Below, in pieces: positions 24,526-36,577 of a DNA stretch of 64,000 nt. This DNA comes from Dermacentor variabilis (Eukaryota > Arthropoda > Arachnida > Ixodida > Ixodidae), in assembly GCF_050947875.1 (NCBI RefSeq), contig NC_134569.1, positions 19,381,631-19,445,630 of the forward strand, read 5' to 3'. The number at the start of each line of letters is the position of its first letter. Position 1 is the stretch's first letter. A model generated the notes under the pieces. The model had not been told where the DNA came from. It worked only from the letters and a program-made list of their open reading frames with translations, and made no database searches. Both the position numbers and the translations under genes were made by a program.

Positions 24526-24580
24526 ATGTGCATGCACACGCGCACACGTGCGCACACACATGCACGCATGCACACACACG
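24526..24580. repeat. 55 nt alternating purine-pyrimidine (Z-DNA-prone) tract
   Basis: Every step from 24526 to 24580 alternates purine and pyrimidine, mixing CA, TG, CG and a few TA/AT steps (for example CACACGCGCACACGTGCGCA). Such tracts favour Z-DNA under negative supercoiling. It is a diverged CA/CG microsatellite. Confidence 0.85.
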
Positions 24581-25354
24581 GGATGCTTAATGGCACGTAG
24601 CAGCAATAGCTAAGTTTGCACATTTGCATGAAGTTCCATTTATATGAAGCACCATCGGCATTACCTTTCATCACCACACCTATAGAAGTTGATCAATTTG
24701 AATGACAGTTTTTCTGCATGTTCTTATACATTTCTGTTGCAATTATTTTACTAGCAACATCATGCGCTCTTCGAAATAATGACTGAACTTTAGCTATTTG
24801 TGAGACTTAAAAATTGTGGGCAAACTGGGGGAAAAAAAAACGTTGACTGGAGGTATCGTATAGAATGGCCCTGCATGCTCCTAGCATTTCAATAAAAAGA
24901 CTCAAAGTTTGCGTTTCAGTCGATTCGGCAAGATAATTTTTAAACGACAGCAGCAGTGAAGAACAGAAGCTTGTCTTGGTTTGCCATTTTGTTGGTCAGG
25001 TATAGGCTGCTTTAACAATGCCTCAAACAACAGTAGATGCTCATGAGTGCATTGTTATTTTGATAATTGTGTTCAAGTAATATCAAGTGCAACTGTATTC
25101 TACGCCCCATGGGTTGCTTTTATCCATCAGTGCTTCGACAGCATATGCACAAATTATTATGAGCGATCCTCCCCTTTGTGTATGGTTTTCACCCACATGA
25201 GCACGCAGTCGATTACAGACTGATCTTCAACCGAAGCTTGACTAATATCTAAGCTCTTACATTTTCTACACTGCTTGTTCATGTGCCCTTATTCATTGCT
25301 GTACAATATTGTTCAACATTCGACAGTGCTGTACAGCACTGTGTGGGAACTGAA

Positions 25355-25402
25355 CAATGCATGCGGAGGCTCCAGTGCCAGCTGGAGCCTCCACATGCAT
25401 TG
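25355..25402. repeat. short perfect-stem hairpin in mbl intron
   Basis: The 21 nt arm at 25355-25375 and its reverse complement at 25382-25402 differ at one base and are separated by six bases. CCACATGCATT is then repeated twice more downstream. The stem is too short for a typical miRNA precursor. Confidence 0.8.
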
Positions 25403-26138
25403 CACACTACGCCACATGCATTACACCACATGCATTGCACATTGCAGCACACTACACCACTTTGCTTACCCAGAAAAGCTGATCGAACGGAATAATCAAG
25501 TATGAGGAGGCTTCTGCATGCTCCCTAGCTTGACAACCATTGCTTGGTGAGCCTAAAGAATGCAGTAAAACAGGAACCATGCGCCTGCTGCATTGAGTAA
25601 AAGCAAAAGCTCCCTCAACAACAGCAACTTACCTGCTCTCACATTTGCAAAGCTACTGCTTTCCCGCATAGCATGGGCATCACTATGGCTAGTATTCATG
25701 CCAACAAATCTGCGTAAAATAATGTTATTGCATGATCTGACTTTGAAAAATTGGGAACTAGTAACCGGCTGCATGTTTTATATATTTCAGACCTTTTCTT
25801 TTTTATGCTCAGTACTTAAACTAAATATCACAGATTATTACTTTGATTATTACTTTGTTACTTTGATGCTTCTTTGAAAGTTCACATAAGAATTCTCAAA
25901 AATTGTCTGAGCAATCATCAAAACACCAGTAATTAGGCTATAATTTTATGTATTGCAGTATATGTTGTGACTATTACATCTTGAAATAAAATGTTAAAAC
26001 ATAAAAGCACCAAAAATGACCACATTTCTCGTGGTAACAAATGAGTTAGATTCATACTGTTTTTGCTTCCTCCATGTGACGCCAAGGCACACACCTGCAA
26101 CTGTTGGCTGTGAATGCATGGCTCTAACTGCACCCGCT

Positions 26139-26143
<5 letters not shown>

Positions 26144-26171
<28 letters not shown>
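26144..26171. repeat. CT microsatellite upstream of the 95 nt mbl exon
   Basis: A CT-dinucleotide run with one TTT interruption lies about 65 bases upstream of the exon. With the adjoining C-rich stretch it makes a long pyrimidine tract, a possible PTB-type splicing influence (inference). Confidence 0.85.
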
Positions 26172-26173
<2 letters not shown>

Positions 26174-26234
26174 GCCCCCCGCCCCCCTGTCTCACCACCA
26201 CTGTGCACCACCACCACCACTGGTCCCTCCCCAG

Positions 26235-26329
26235 TACCCACGATGCCCTCTGTCACTCTGGTATCCGCTGGTGTGGCTGCTGCTGCCCCTAACGCTGCTA
26301 GTGTAGCGTACTGTGACGACAATGGTCAG
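26235..26329 (+). CDS. mbl: mbl exon: 95 nt Ala/Val-rich segment
   Basis: This 95 nt exon (phase 1 to 0) lies between CTCCCCAG| and CAG|GTACTC. Joined to the previous exon it encodes LPTMPSVTLVSAGVAAAA and then ends SVAYCDDNGQ. MBNL1 has TPATSVVPMVHGATPATVSA ending in Q at this position, in an exon I recall as also exactly 95 nt with the same phases. The segment is low-complexity with no catalytic motif. If the donor were ignored, the frame would continue for about 13 residues to a stop, so intron retention would produce a protein lacking the C-terminal finger pair. A CT-dinucleotide and pyrimidine-rich tract lies just upstream. Confidence 0.86.
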
Positions 26330-29300
26330 GTACTCACAGCCTTTCTTGGGCGATCATGCTGGACCGCATAGTAGGCGCATTTTAACTCTCAAGTCACTTT
26401 GCATGTGCCCAAATTATTGCACACAATTTTATTTTATGAACATCCTGTCCATCACATAAATGCGCTGCATGCCACAACGTTTGTAATGCTACTGATTAAA
26501 AAGACTGCCTGCTTTGGACAGGCATTCTCTAAAAGAAGCTGGTCTAAGAATAGAAGTAAGAGAGGAGCTACTCTCATAAGCTTCAAGCCTGTCCCGTCAT
26601 AGAGCTTGTATATCAGGTTGTCAGATACCAGTGCCTTATTTATACGTAGTGATGACATTGGATTTTCTGTGCTACTGATAGGAGATTTTCACATATATTA
26701 CTTCCTCTGAGCTGTAAACACATTGAGCGAATTAAGCTATCTGCATTGTCAGGATCATGGATAAATTCAATAATGTGTTAAAGCAGACGTTTCAGATGTT
26801 GGCAGACCGGAACATTGTGCTTGCATAGTGAGGCTGAAATAAGAAATTTACAATTGCCTGTGTGTGCATCATCAACTAATCTGATGCACCAAAACTGTAG
26901 GAAGGGTGTGACACACTGCATGCTGTGACAGAGGGAGCATTACTCTTGCTTCACTGAAATAGACAGTCACTTTCATCTAATCACTACAGTTACCTTATGC
27001 TAAGTGAAATACAGAAATAGTCATCACTTCTTACACAAGTCACCACTTTGTAAATCAGGGCTCAGTGCTCAGTTTCCAAAGGAAAAGGTTTTAATTGTGA
27101 TTGAATGTTATACTTAGTGCTCACACTGGTCCATAAAGCCTATTGTCTGAAGTCTCGTGTATCATATGTGCCTCCAAGGTGTGTAATCATGTAAAATTTT
27201 ACTTGCAATACTAAGTCATGCTTAGTGTTTTCACAACTTCAGCTCATCTTGCCTTAAGCCTGTTGTGCATCATATGTCATAGGAAAGGTGGAAAAGACAC
27301 AAAGGTGTGCATCAAAATTTTGGAAGCAACAAATCATTGTTCAGCTGAGTGGATGCTAGATGGTGCTACAATACTCTAGCAGAAGCTTCATTAAGGTGTG
27401 GATTATCTGCACCTTGATAGTGCATGTTCTTTGACATCCACCTGAAGTAGCAAATGATGATCAATACCATGTACAGCCTGTTTCACACTTAAAGGAGAAC
27501 TCTGAGCGCATTGCATGGTGATTCGGTGAGCGCTGGAGTCGGGTGGCAGCAGCAGCTCGCACAGGCGCAGGCGCTCGAGGTCTTAGTCTTGAACCACGTC
27601 ATCTGCTACAGCGGCGTGTGCTGGCGGCATTGTCGGTAAGCATGCTACTGTCAGAGGCAATGCGCGGATTTCATTTTTGCTGAGAGAACTGAACCGATGT
27701 TCTTTACTAACCGTTGCACGATGCCAACCTCTGAGCCTTCATTGGTGATAATGGGGTTCTACAAACTTCTTTTGATAACATGCTTCGTTTGTTCTTTCGA
27801 AAGGCCGGGGTAGTAAATGTGTGCACGTATATTTCTTCACTGTGTGTACTACCATAATGTGCAGTGACAAGGAAAAGACACCAAAAATGTGTGTGCAACA
27901 TGGCTCAGTCTCTCTTTGACGAGAAAGGAAAACAAAGCACTCAACAATAATATCTATGCGGGTCAAACATGATGAAACAAACAGATATGAATAAAGGAAT
28001 GCTTTATGTTAAGACACAGAGCTGGAAGTGATTCTTCTCAGTAATAGGTCATTACACCGGACAGGCTCTGCCAGCTGGCGGGAAAATGCATGCATCATGC
28101 TCTGCACTTCACTTAGTATCTTGTCATGTCACCAGCGGCAGCAATGACGGCGATCATTCTGGAAGGCAGTGAGGTGTCAGGCAAAGAAATATACATACAC
28201 ATTGAAAAAAAATATATATATGTGCACGCACTCAGTACCCCAGCCTTTCGAAAGAACAAAGCATGTGGTTAAAAGAAGTTTGTAGAACCCCATTGTCACC
28301 AATGAAGGTTGGCGTCGTACAACGCTTAGTAAAGAAGAACATCAGTTCAGTTTCCCCAGCAACAATGAAATCCGCGCATTACCTCCGACAGTAGCTTGCT
28401 TACCGACAATTCCGCCAACACGCACCGCCATAGCAGATGATGCGGTTCAAGACTAATACCTAGAGTGTCTGTGCCTGCGCGAGCTGCTGCTGCCACCTGA
28501 CTCCAGCGCTCGCCACATCGCAATGCAATGCGCTCTGCGTTTTCCCGTAAGTGTGAAACAGCCCATACATCAGTGGCACCATGTGTAGGAAAGACAAAGT
28601 TGCTGTCACAAGTCCTTTCAATTTCACATTTAGGCAGACAGCCTTTAAATATTTTTTTAAGGGACATTGAAAAATATTAAGTTAAACAGGATTGGTAGAC
28701 TGCACATTTCAAACATCAAGTGCTGTGAGTGGAGGATTGGTAAACCATGCAGAAGCAAAAAAAAAAAAAAGAAAGAAAGAAAAAAAGCTAGTGGTGATGC
28801 CACCTTGAATTTCTTGCACCAGCCTTCTGTGACATCATGGACTAGCCAATTGTTTCCTATCAAGGAATGGGTATGTTGTATTCTAAAAGAACTAGTCTCA
28901 ACCTAGTAATTTTTTCTGCTTTAGTCTTAAGGCAAGTCAGTGAGAACTTGGTTTCAAATCTTCCAGCTGAGTTTTGTATCAATGGGAGAGATTTGGTGTG
29001 CATATATTCTGAGTTATTCACTGTATTACATCTGTGTGACATCATGACCCCTTACCTGGGGAACTAATTTCTAATGCAATATTATTGTACAGTCACCAGT
29101 TCTCATTCTGAATGTTGACGTGATGCTCTTGGGCTGATCCTGGAGGTACTGTGCTCAGAGGCATGGATGAGCCAGTCCTGATACCAGTGGAGTGTGTCCT
29201 TGCAAAAATGTTAATGTGATAGCATCGTACAGATAGAAATGTAGCTTATAAGGAGATGTGTCTGCAGCGAATTTACTGATGCGGTGAAAACAAGAGTGGA

Positions 29301-30812
29301 GAAGGAGCAGAATACTGGCTCTGAATTGTGGCAGCTGACCACACAAACACGAGGTGTGTACTGGACAAGTTGGAACATGCCCTTGATGTCCTATCATCTG
29401 GTCCCAGGCTAGTGACGAATCAGGCACACATGGTTGAAATCAACAAAATAGGAATGCTGCACTAGAGTGTTGTCAGTCACCAAATGCCATACCCCAAGAA
29501 GGCTCTGTTCAAGGTGGAGGCGTTGATTGCATTGGTAGCGAAATGCACAGTAAAGCGAAGAGTGGCTAAAGCAGGAGAAAAAAAAGAATAGAAGCATGAA
29601 ACAGTGCTGCACTCACAGAGACAGACACAACATATTAGTACATTGAAATCAGGCATTGTTTAATCCAGCATTTTGCATGTAGAGGATACAAGAGAGTAGG
29701 AAAAAAAAAAAAGAGCAAGAAGAGGTGGCAGCATCAGGAAGAAAGGGGTAGGAGTAGAGGTAATTGGTCAAGAAGTGGATATGATCGAGTCAGCATAATT
29801 TACAGTGACCATGGACAGAGGAAGTTCATTGAATGTCAGTGGGTGGTCATCAAATGATTGAGGACCACAGTGCTATTGCGTTGCAGTCACCTAGGTGTAG
29901 CATTAGAACCTGTGGGTTGTTTATTGACTGTGCCTAGCTGGCTTTTGGCACATATTTTCCTGGTGAGCTTTTGTTCTCATTTTCATGCCACATAATGAAC
30001 ATAGCTAGAGCTATACCTAGTTATCACTACATAAAGCCGAGAAAGTTGGTAAGTACTCATGATTTTAAAAGCTAGTGTAAAAGACCTGGTCACAATGGAG
30101 ATGAAAAGGACAACAATGATAGTTGTCATTTATATCGTCCTTTTCATCTCTTTAGTGCCTGGTTATGAAAACATAGTGCAGTTTTAAGTATTTGAAGTAA
30201 GTGGCAGTTATGTACTTATCATCATTATTGACCTAAATAATGTACTGGACGGAACACCTCACATGACCCTCAAAACCGCGGCATATTTTTAGATGCATTT
30301 TCCATCTTGCAGTCACCACTTACTCGTGCTGCCCAGTTGATCGATTAACCTTGTCATTCATTTCAACTGCCCGCAGTTCTTTCTGCACTAAAATCAGCAT
30401 TTTGACTCTCCTGCTTCCACATCCATTTCCACACATGCGTGTACAGTGCTCATGGAATGAAATGCAACAGGGAGCATTTAGTAGAACCCTGAATGTCTGC
30501 AAGGTACTGGAGTGTACAATGTCATGTTGCTAGGAATCTGGTCACCAAAGGTGACGCGGACTGCGATCTAACTATACTCGCCAAAATTACGTCGATGTGA
30601 CATGAACTGCAGCTGGTGGAAACGAAAGTATGCGCATTAGTTAGCCCTAAATTGACGCGTTTCACTCCGTGAGCACTGTACATGAGTAGTGTTGCTGGGG
30701 GTTATAAGATCCTGGTAATTTACTGCACGGCAAAAATATATTTACTAATGTGTTGTCTTGTGTAGAATTTTAAACCTGATGAAACTGTCTTTTTGTGCTT
30801 TGGTTCTTCCAG
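26330..30812. other. mbl intron before the fifth finger
   Basis: No exon is recognised in this 4.5 kb intron. It carries the 1.08 kb fold-back element at 27479-28561, poly-A and poly-purine stretches near 28756-28788 and 29700, and a small palindrome near 30092-30160. Confidence 0.75.
27479..28561. mobile_element. 1.08 kb fold-back transposon with about 370 bp inverted arms
   Basis: The left arm (about 27479-27850) and the reverse complement of the right arm (about 28190-28561) match along their length. Outer ends share CTGTTTCACACTTA, then GAGCGCATTGCA; inner parts share GGGGTTCTACAAACTTCTTTT and CTTTCGAAAGGC. The central 340 bp has no convincing ORF. The arms encode nothing recognisable. 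This is a non-autonomous DNA element of the long-TIR or fold-back type; I cannot assign a superfamily. Confidence 0.82.
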
Positions 30813-30897
30813 TTACTGGACACCCTGCCGGTGTGCCGAGATTTTAAGTCAGGGCAGTGCAAGAGGCCCCAGTGTCGATATGTACACCTTGTTGAAG
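30813..30897 (+). CDS. mbl: mbl exon: extra CCCH finger (fifth)
   Basis: This 85 nt exon (phase 0 to 1) lies between GGTTCTTCCAG| and GAAG|GTAAGC. It encodes LLDTLPVCRDFKSGQC and then KRPQCRYVHLVE, a C-X7-C-X4-C-X3-H finger with the muscleblind signature (CRDF-x-x-G-x-C-x-R). All four zinc ligands are present. The intron falls shortly after the zinc-binding histidine, so this finger and its partner are on separate exons, unlike fingers 3/4. Vertebrate MBNL1-3, as I know them, end in short peptides such as the one beginning IPIISAEH here instead. Coding status is strong; the isoform use is unknown. Confidence 0.9.
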
Positions 30898-31281
30898 GTA
30901 AGCCATCCAAGCATTTTCAGCAGGGTTTGGTTGGCCCTGTTAAATCACCTAAGCTATGTTACTGGCAGTAGCTTGCTGCATTTGTTGCTGCAAACAAAAC
31001 CAGGATTTATCTACATTAGCGCTCAGAATTGACATGAAAGAAAGATTAGAAATGAATTTATTGTTATCTTGCATTTTGTCATATCTGTGCTTGAAGCTGC
31101 ACTAGTGCTGCAAGTGCAATTTGCAAAGTATGTACAAGCAAAAAGCCCTGTTCTATAACTCCGGAATACAGGTGGTGTTCCAAGACAGTGTTATTATAAA
31201 TTATTTTAAGCAAAGTTTATGAGGAGAGCTATGCTGGCTGGTTCTTAAGGCTTACTACATTTGCGAATTTATATTAAGATA

Positions 31282-32213
31282 CTGTATTTACTCACGTAAT
31301 TCTCACACTCACATAATGCTTGCACCCCTCGCATTGCTGATCAAAAATAAGATTCTTTTTTTCCCTCGAGTAATCATCGCACCCCCAAAAAATTGCAGCA
31401 GCAGATGTCTGCTTGTTCCGGCCACTGATGATGATAGCGTATGACAGCCGAGCGCCATCCCTGAAAACGCGCAAGGAGAGCCAACGATCGTGGCTAAACT
31501 TGATGCGTGCAAGCTGACAGGAAATGCGCCATCTTCTATCACACGAAAGGCCGTGGGGGAATGGGCAGCATTGTTCTCCGACAGCAACTGCGCATTTCTG
31601 ATACCGCGCACATGGGAAATTGACGATCGCAGCTCAATCTCGTTTGCGCAAGGAGGGAAGGGGGGGGGGGGCGCAATGTTGTTACCTACACTGCATTACC
31701 CACTGCCTACTTTGCGTGGCTGTGTGCGGTCGCGCAAAGCGATCTGCAGGCAGCTCATACCTCTGTGCGTGCGGTGTTGGCATTGATGGCACTGGCGTGC
31801 GAGTTGGCATTGTTGGCACTGGCGTGTGAGTTGGCATTGATGCAATAGCACGAAAGTTACTTTGCTCACTGCCACGCTTCCTCATGCCAGCGTTTTGACA
31901 GCTTGTCTGCGGTCATCGAGTGTTGATGTGTTCATGTTCGCCTGTGCGTGCTGACACCATGCTTGTTAACTTAGTTAGTAAGGAAATATTTCCAAGTCTA
32001 TACGGCCAATAAGACTACTTTCCTTACTTTGGGTAGATGTCTGCTAATTTGCTATCGCAATCGATGCTTTGCCTTTCGGGTGAAACTGCATCTTTTGTTT
32101 TAGCACTTGGTATGTTCTCGCGATAAATTTCCCCCGCGTAATTATTGCATCCGCAAACTTTTCATCGATTTTCCGCACAAAAATATGCGAGGATTATGTG
32201 AGTAAATACGGTA
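31282..32213. mobile_element. 932 bp TA-flanked inverted-repeat element
   Basis: The left end CTGTATTTACTCACGTAAT and the reversed right end CCGTATTTACTCACATAAT differ at only two positions, and TA flanks both. Inside the ends the GCACCCC/GCATCC register persists. Termini of this form with TA duplication suggest a mariner-like non-autonomous element. It includes a small tandem repeat with about 27 bp units near 31785-31845. Confidence 0.75.
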
Positions 32214-33727
32214 GTGCACATGAGCAAGGCTATTTGTTTATCTAATTTTGTCTTTGCATACTGATACTCTTAAGTCTACTGCAAGTGTACATGGATCCTT
32301 CAGCTCAGGTGTGCATTGGTAGCATACTCGTAATTGTGCTACTCCCTGGTAAATTTGTAGATAACAATAGCCTTTACTATGTGTGGCAACCTGTATGTTC
32401 TCTGGGTGAAATACTCTCAATGTCAACATGGGAGACCTAATTTTATTTATAATTATTCCTCAGAAATTGCTTACATCAAATTGTGCAACATCAAATATGC
32501 AAAACAGGTTATAACTATCAATAAAGACCAAAGGTGCAAGTATTATATAATCGAATGTCGTAGCTTGCCTTTCCAAAGGCCATAATGTGTCAAAATGCTA
32601 ATTTTGGTGATGTAAGCCCTATTGTTACTCTTCAAGCCAATGTTTGAAGGTTGGCTGCAAAAGCAGGCTGGTGTTGACCCAGTGGTGCTTGCCATCTTCA
32701 ACCCCTTATCAGACCTGTGGCTTCACAATGCAATAGTCAGCAAGCCACTGCCCCATGTGGTTATAGTAGGATACAACTTAAAGAAACAGCAGTTGGCAAC
32801 CAAGGCACACAAACCACACGGGGTTGTATTAGTCCTCCAGCCAATCACAGAAGCAAACGAAATCGTTGTCATGCAACATTTTCAAAATGGCATTGTACAT
32901 GATACCTCCGAAGTATCTGCTGTTCTTGAAGATTCTTTTCATTGGCGAAAGCGATGAGGTGTGCAACAGACATGGACAAAATGTATGGAGTCTGTGCATT
33001 TCACTGTTCAAAAGTCACCGTTACAGTTGTGATTGCTGAGCCTGTTTTACTCATGAAACCTGAAGTAAAACTTGACAGTAAATAGTTGCAACAAAGCAAG
33101 CATTTTATTCCAGTTCAATAAAGAATTAGGCTTTCACTGTTACAATATAATATATGAGCAAAATCGTATAAAATTACGCGCTAATAATTTAATTTTTGTT
33201 GTTGCCGCCTTATTTATGTAACAGGGAGAGTTTGAAGCACAAACTATTTGCAGCTTCGCGGAGGAACAGTGGGTTGTGGTTATGGGGACATGGGGCAAGG
33301 CTTCACTGCAAACTTAAGTTGTTTCCGACTATAGTTCCGACGTAAATTGATTGTCGAGGTTTCTTTAATTCCCCTCACTACATCCAGGCTGCTGGAGGCA
33401 CCTCAGTGGATGATTATAGACTACTGTAATTTTGGTTACATGGCATAACCTAGATAGATTACATTTCCGGAATTCTAAACAAATCATTTAGTGGGGGCTC
33501 TGTAATTCAGAAAGGATGCAGAAACAAAAGATGGCGCTTTTAAGTTCCCACACCAGCTCTCCTCATGATGTAATCACTTTTGATAATGTATGCTCAGGAT
33601 TATTTAAGTGTCTGTCTGTTAAGAAGAACTGCATTGCATTTAAGATTAGGCAAATACTTTGTGCTGTGTCTAGTTTTCTTGCACAGATAATGCTATGAAA
33701 TCTGCAGCATCACACGAACTGCTACAC

Positions 33728-34129
33728 GGTAGCTACAGCACGACAGATACAAACAAAAGGGATAGAAGGGGACACAATATGGTGCTAGCAAAAACTGAAG
33801 TTTATTTGAATAGAATATGGCCAGTGGCAGAAATTTTAACGAAATTTCTGCCAATCCAGCTAACATAACATCTCAAGCTTTTGCAAAGTTAAATCAATTT
33901 GAGTTGGAAATGGTTTCGAATGCTGTTAAGTCGGAAAAAGGTATGCTTTTTTATGCACCTTCTTCACTGTAGAAACACACAAGCTAGGGAATCTACTCAG
34001 AACCATTGTTGGTCATGTGATGCATGTTATATGTTGGCTGGTTTCTTCCAATAAACTTCAGTTGTTAGTCAGTGCCATACTGTGTCCCCTTCTATCCCTT
34101 TTGTCCAGGTCTGTTTCGCTGTAGCTACC
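33728..34129. repeat. 402 bp interrupted palindrome
   Basis: The arm 33728-33811 pairs with 34047-34129 at roughly 85 percent by eye, starting GGTAGCTACAGC and including AAAGGGATAGAAGGGGACAC and ACTGAAGTTTATT. The 235 bp loop is AT-rich. It could be a small fold-back element. Confidence 0.8.
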
Positions 34130-34483
34130 ATGAAGCTTCACCAACTTGCCCAGTTTTCCATCTTCCTTACTTCTGCTTAAAGAGAGAAAGTTTATCATTA
34201 ATTTTCCTCTCTATAATTAACAAGTTGTGCCAAGAAATGTAAATAGAGTTTTGAAAGAATGCTGTACGAGTGTAAACTAATTTAATATTTTTCTTTGGTG
34301 CCCCTTTATGCTGCACTGAAATCTCAGTACATGTGCACTTTTGGGCTTTTCCCCATCCAGAATGCAGCCACTGCAATCAATTATCAATGAGTCAGCAAGT
34401 TTTTTTCTTTTGAATAAAACAATTGAGTAGCTGATAAAAGCTGCTCTGACAAAGCACATAATAAAATCAATATGTATACCATA

Positions 34484-35110
34484 TTTGCACGATTCTAATT
34501 CGTCTCCGAATTTAATGTGCACCCAATTTTTGCGGGCTTAAAGAAAATAACAACGCACATGAATGTAACATGCACCTGATTGTAATATGCGCCCAATTTA
34601 TAAAAGAGAAATATAGTATATCCCGACATTTCCGAGCAGAAAAAAAAGTAGATGTTCAGAATTTTTATGGAAGGAAATTTTTTTCTTTAATAACCTTTCA
34701 TAAGGATACCACAGATACCAAGCAAACAAGTTTGTATTCTCAAGCAATCACTTTTAGGGATACTACTATCATTTTCTCAAGATTTTACGTGACTCAGCAT
34801 CAGACTTATCAAAATATGTGGCCGAGAGCATTCTTGGCATTCTGCATAGAAAGTGAGCTTGGCACAGTGCGAGAAATGCTGGTGGGAATATACGCCAATG
34901 CATTTGGGGTCCAGTCGCATAAAATTTCGTGAAAGTGATTGTAGTCGAGCACAAAATGAACCCGCAATATTGGCCGCAAGATCGGGTTATAGATGGCAGC
35001 ATTGTCGATGCATTAGTGTGGATGAGCAGTCGGCGGCATGCATTGAAATGTATGTGGCAGCGATTTGCTGTGGAAAATGGGGCTGCAGTGAAGTGATAAT
35101 ATATTGCCCC
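34484..35110. mobile_element. partial inverted-repeat element or relic
   Basis: The start after a TA (CCATATTTGCACGATTCTAAT, then repeated TGTGCACCC and GCGCCCAATTT) resembles termini of TA-inserting elements. I cannot find the matching right end, so the extent is a guess. Confidence 0.25.
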
Positions 35111-35352
35111 TTAATGCCACATTTTTGCAACAAATGCACTAAACATTCCTGCTATACATGAATGGAACGGAAAACGCAGTTTCTGTTCCAGTACATACAT
35201 GGTATTTTTTGTTTTTGCTTGGCTTGCGTTCTGCCCATTCTGTTGGAGCTGCTTTTGCGCAACTAAACTTTCTGCTAATCTCGCACTGGTTATAGTGATG
35301 CCTGTATTCCTGTACAATGAAGTTAAGTAGCTAGTTCTTGTGACTTCACCAC

Positions 35353-36577
35353 TTGTACAGGGTGGTCCTTTATGAAAGGGAACACGCAGAGCATGTGTCC
35401 ATAGAGCACCAGCAACAGGCAGCAAGCACATCCGTTCGTAGTGCCATCTATTGGTGGCCAGAGTAAGCAGACATGGCTGATAGGCAAGCGACTGCTGGAC
35501 TCCCTCCCACACCAGATGAATGCGTAACGGGCGGGGCCTCCAGCGCAGCGTCTGCTGGTAGCAAACAACACTCAGTACGCTAGTACACTGGAAATGTGGA
35601 AGTGCCAACACATGCCCGCTAGTTAATAGGTATTCCCAGCGTATTATAATGTATAAGCATTCTTTGGCGAGTACACCAGCAAGATCTGTCTACCACGCAA
35701 AAAGTGTAATGCTGTGTATCTGCACAAAAATGCTTAATGTGTGAAGTCACATTTAATCATTATAATAGTGTAAATGTAGATGATTGGCAGCTTTATAAGC
35801 GGTAAGGAAAAATTGAAAAAAAAAATTGATTAGCGATATAACCCATAGGGATACATAGGGTCCACAGAAAATGCATGGGGAAGGAAGCCTATAGTAAAGG
35901 TAGGCCAACTGAAATGTGGGGGTGGGCCAACTTGAAATGTGGGTGTAGGCCAACAAATTTCGTTGTAGGCCAACTTGAAATTTGGAATCGTCTCAACTTG
36001 ACATTTGGGGGTAAGCTTATGCACACTTGGACAACTAGGGTAGGATTTCTTCATACTTTTTTGCAGTATGTAGCTCTGGCTCCCCATTTCCCCACATAGC
36101 GTGAATAAACCTCACCTGAATTGGAGCAGCTTAGCACAGACAAGTGCACTCAAGTCAAACTTCAACTTAGGTAATTAACCGTGATTATTTTGTTATTTAA
36201 TTGGACTGTTATTTATATATTGATGACATTCACATATTTAATTGTTTAGCCTCAATTAAGGCTGCATGAATAATTAATTAGTATTACTTAATTAGGTCAG
36301 GTTAATCTCAAAATACCCTTAATTATTATTGATTAGGCTCTGTTGATTTAACCTCAGTAATTATTGATTAGTCTAAAACTTAACGTGAATTAATTTCAAT
36401 TAGCCTCACTATTCTTAATTCTAGCAGGTGCTTGCCTATCGGCCATGTCTGGTTGTTCTGGCCACCGATAGATGATGCTACAAGCGGACGTGCTTTCCCT
36501 TGCTGCTACGTGCTAGTGCTCTAAACAGCCTCCGCAGAGCATAGGCTATGTGCTCACATGTGCGCTTTCATAAAGGA
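35353..36577. repeat. inverted repeat pair, about 145 bp arms
   Basis: The segment 35353-35497 and the reverse complement of 36425-36577 share TCCTTTATGAAAG, GGTGGCCAGA, CAGACATGGC and GATAGGCAAGC in the same order. About 930 bp of AT-rich, TTAATTA-rich DNA separates them. It may be a decayed TIR element or two copies of one repeat in opposite orientation. Confidence 0.6.

Larger units (their letters stand above)
23763..26234. other. mbl intron with Z-DNA-prone tract and hairpin
   Basis: No exon is recognised in this 2.5 kb intron. It contains a 55 nt alternating purine-pyrimidine tract, a hairpin with 21 nt arms followed by ACCACATGCATT-type short repeats, and a CT microsatellite just before the next exon. 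Confidence 0.75.

Noticed and set aside
32622..32957. 111-codon ORF in the last mbl intron
   Set aside because: No domain recognised and composition like its surroundings; could be a transposon scrap but nothing supports a gene.
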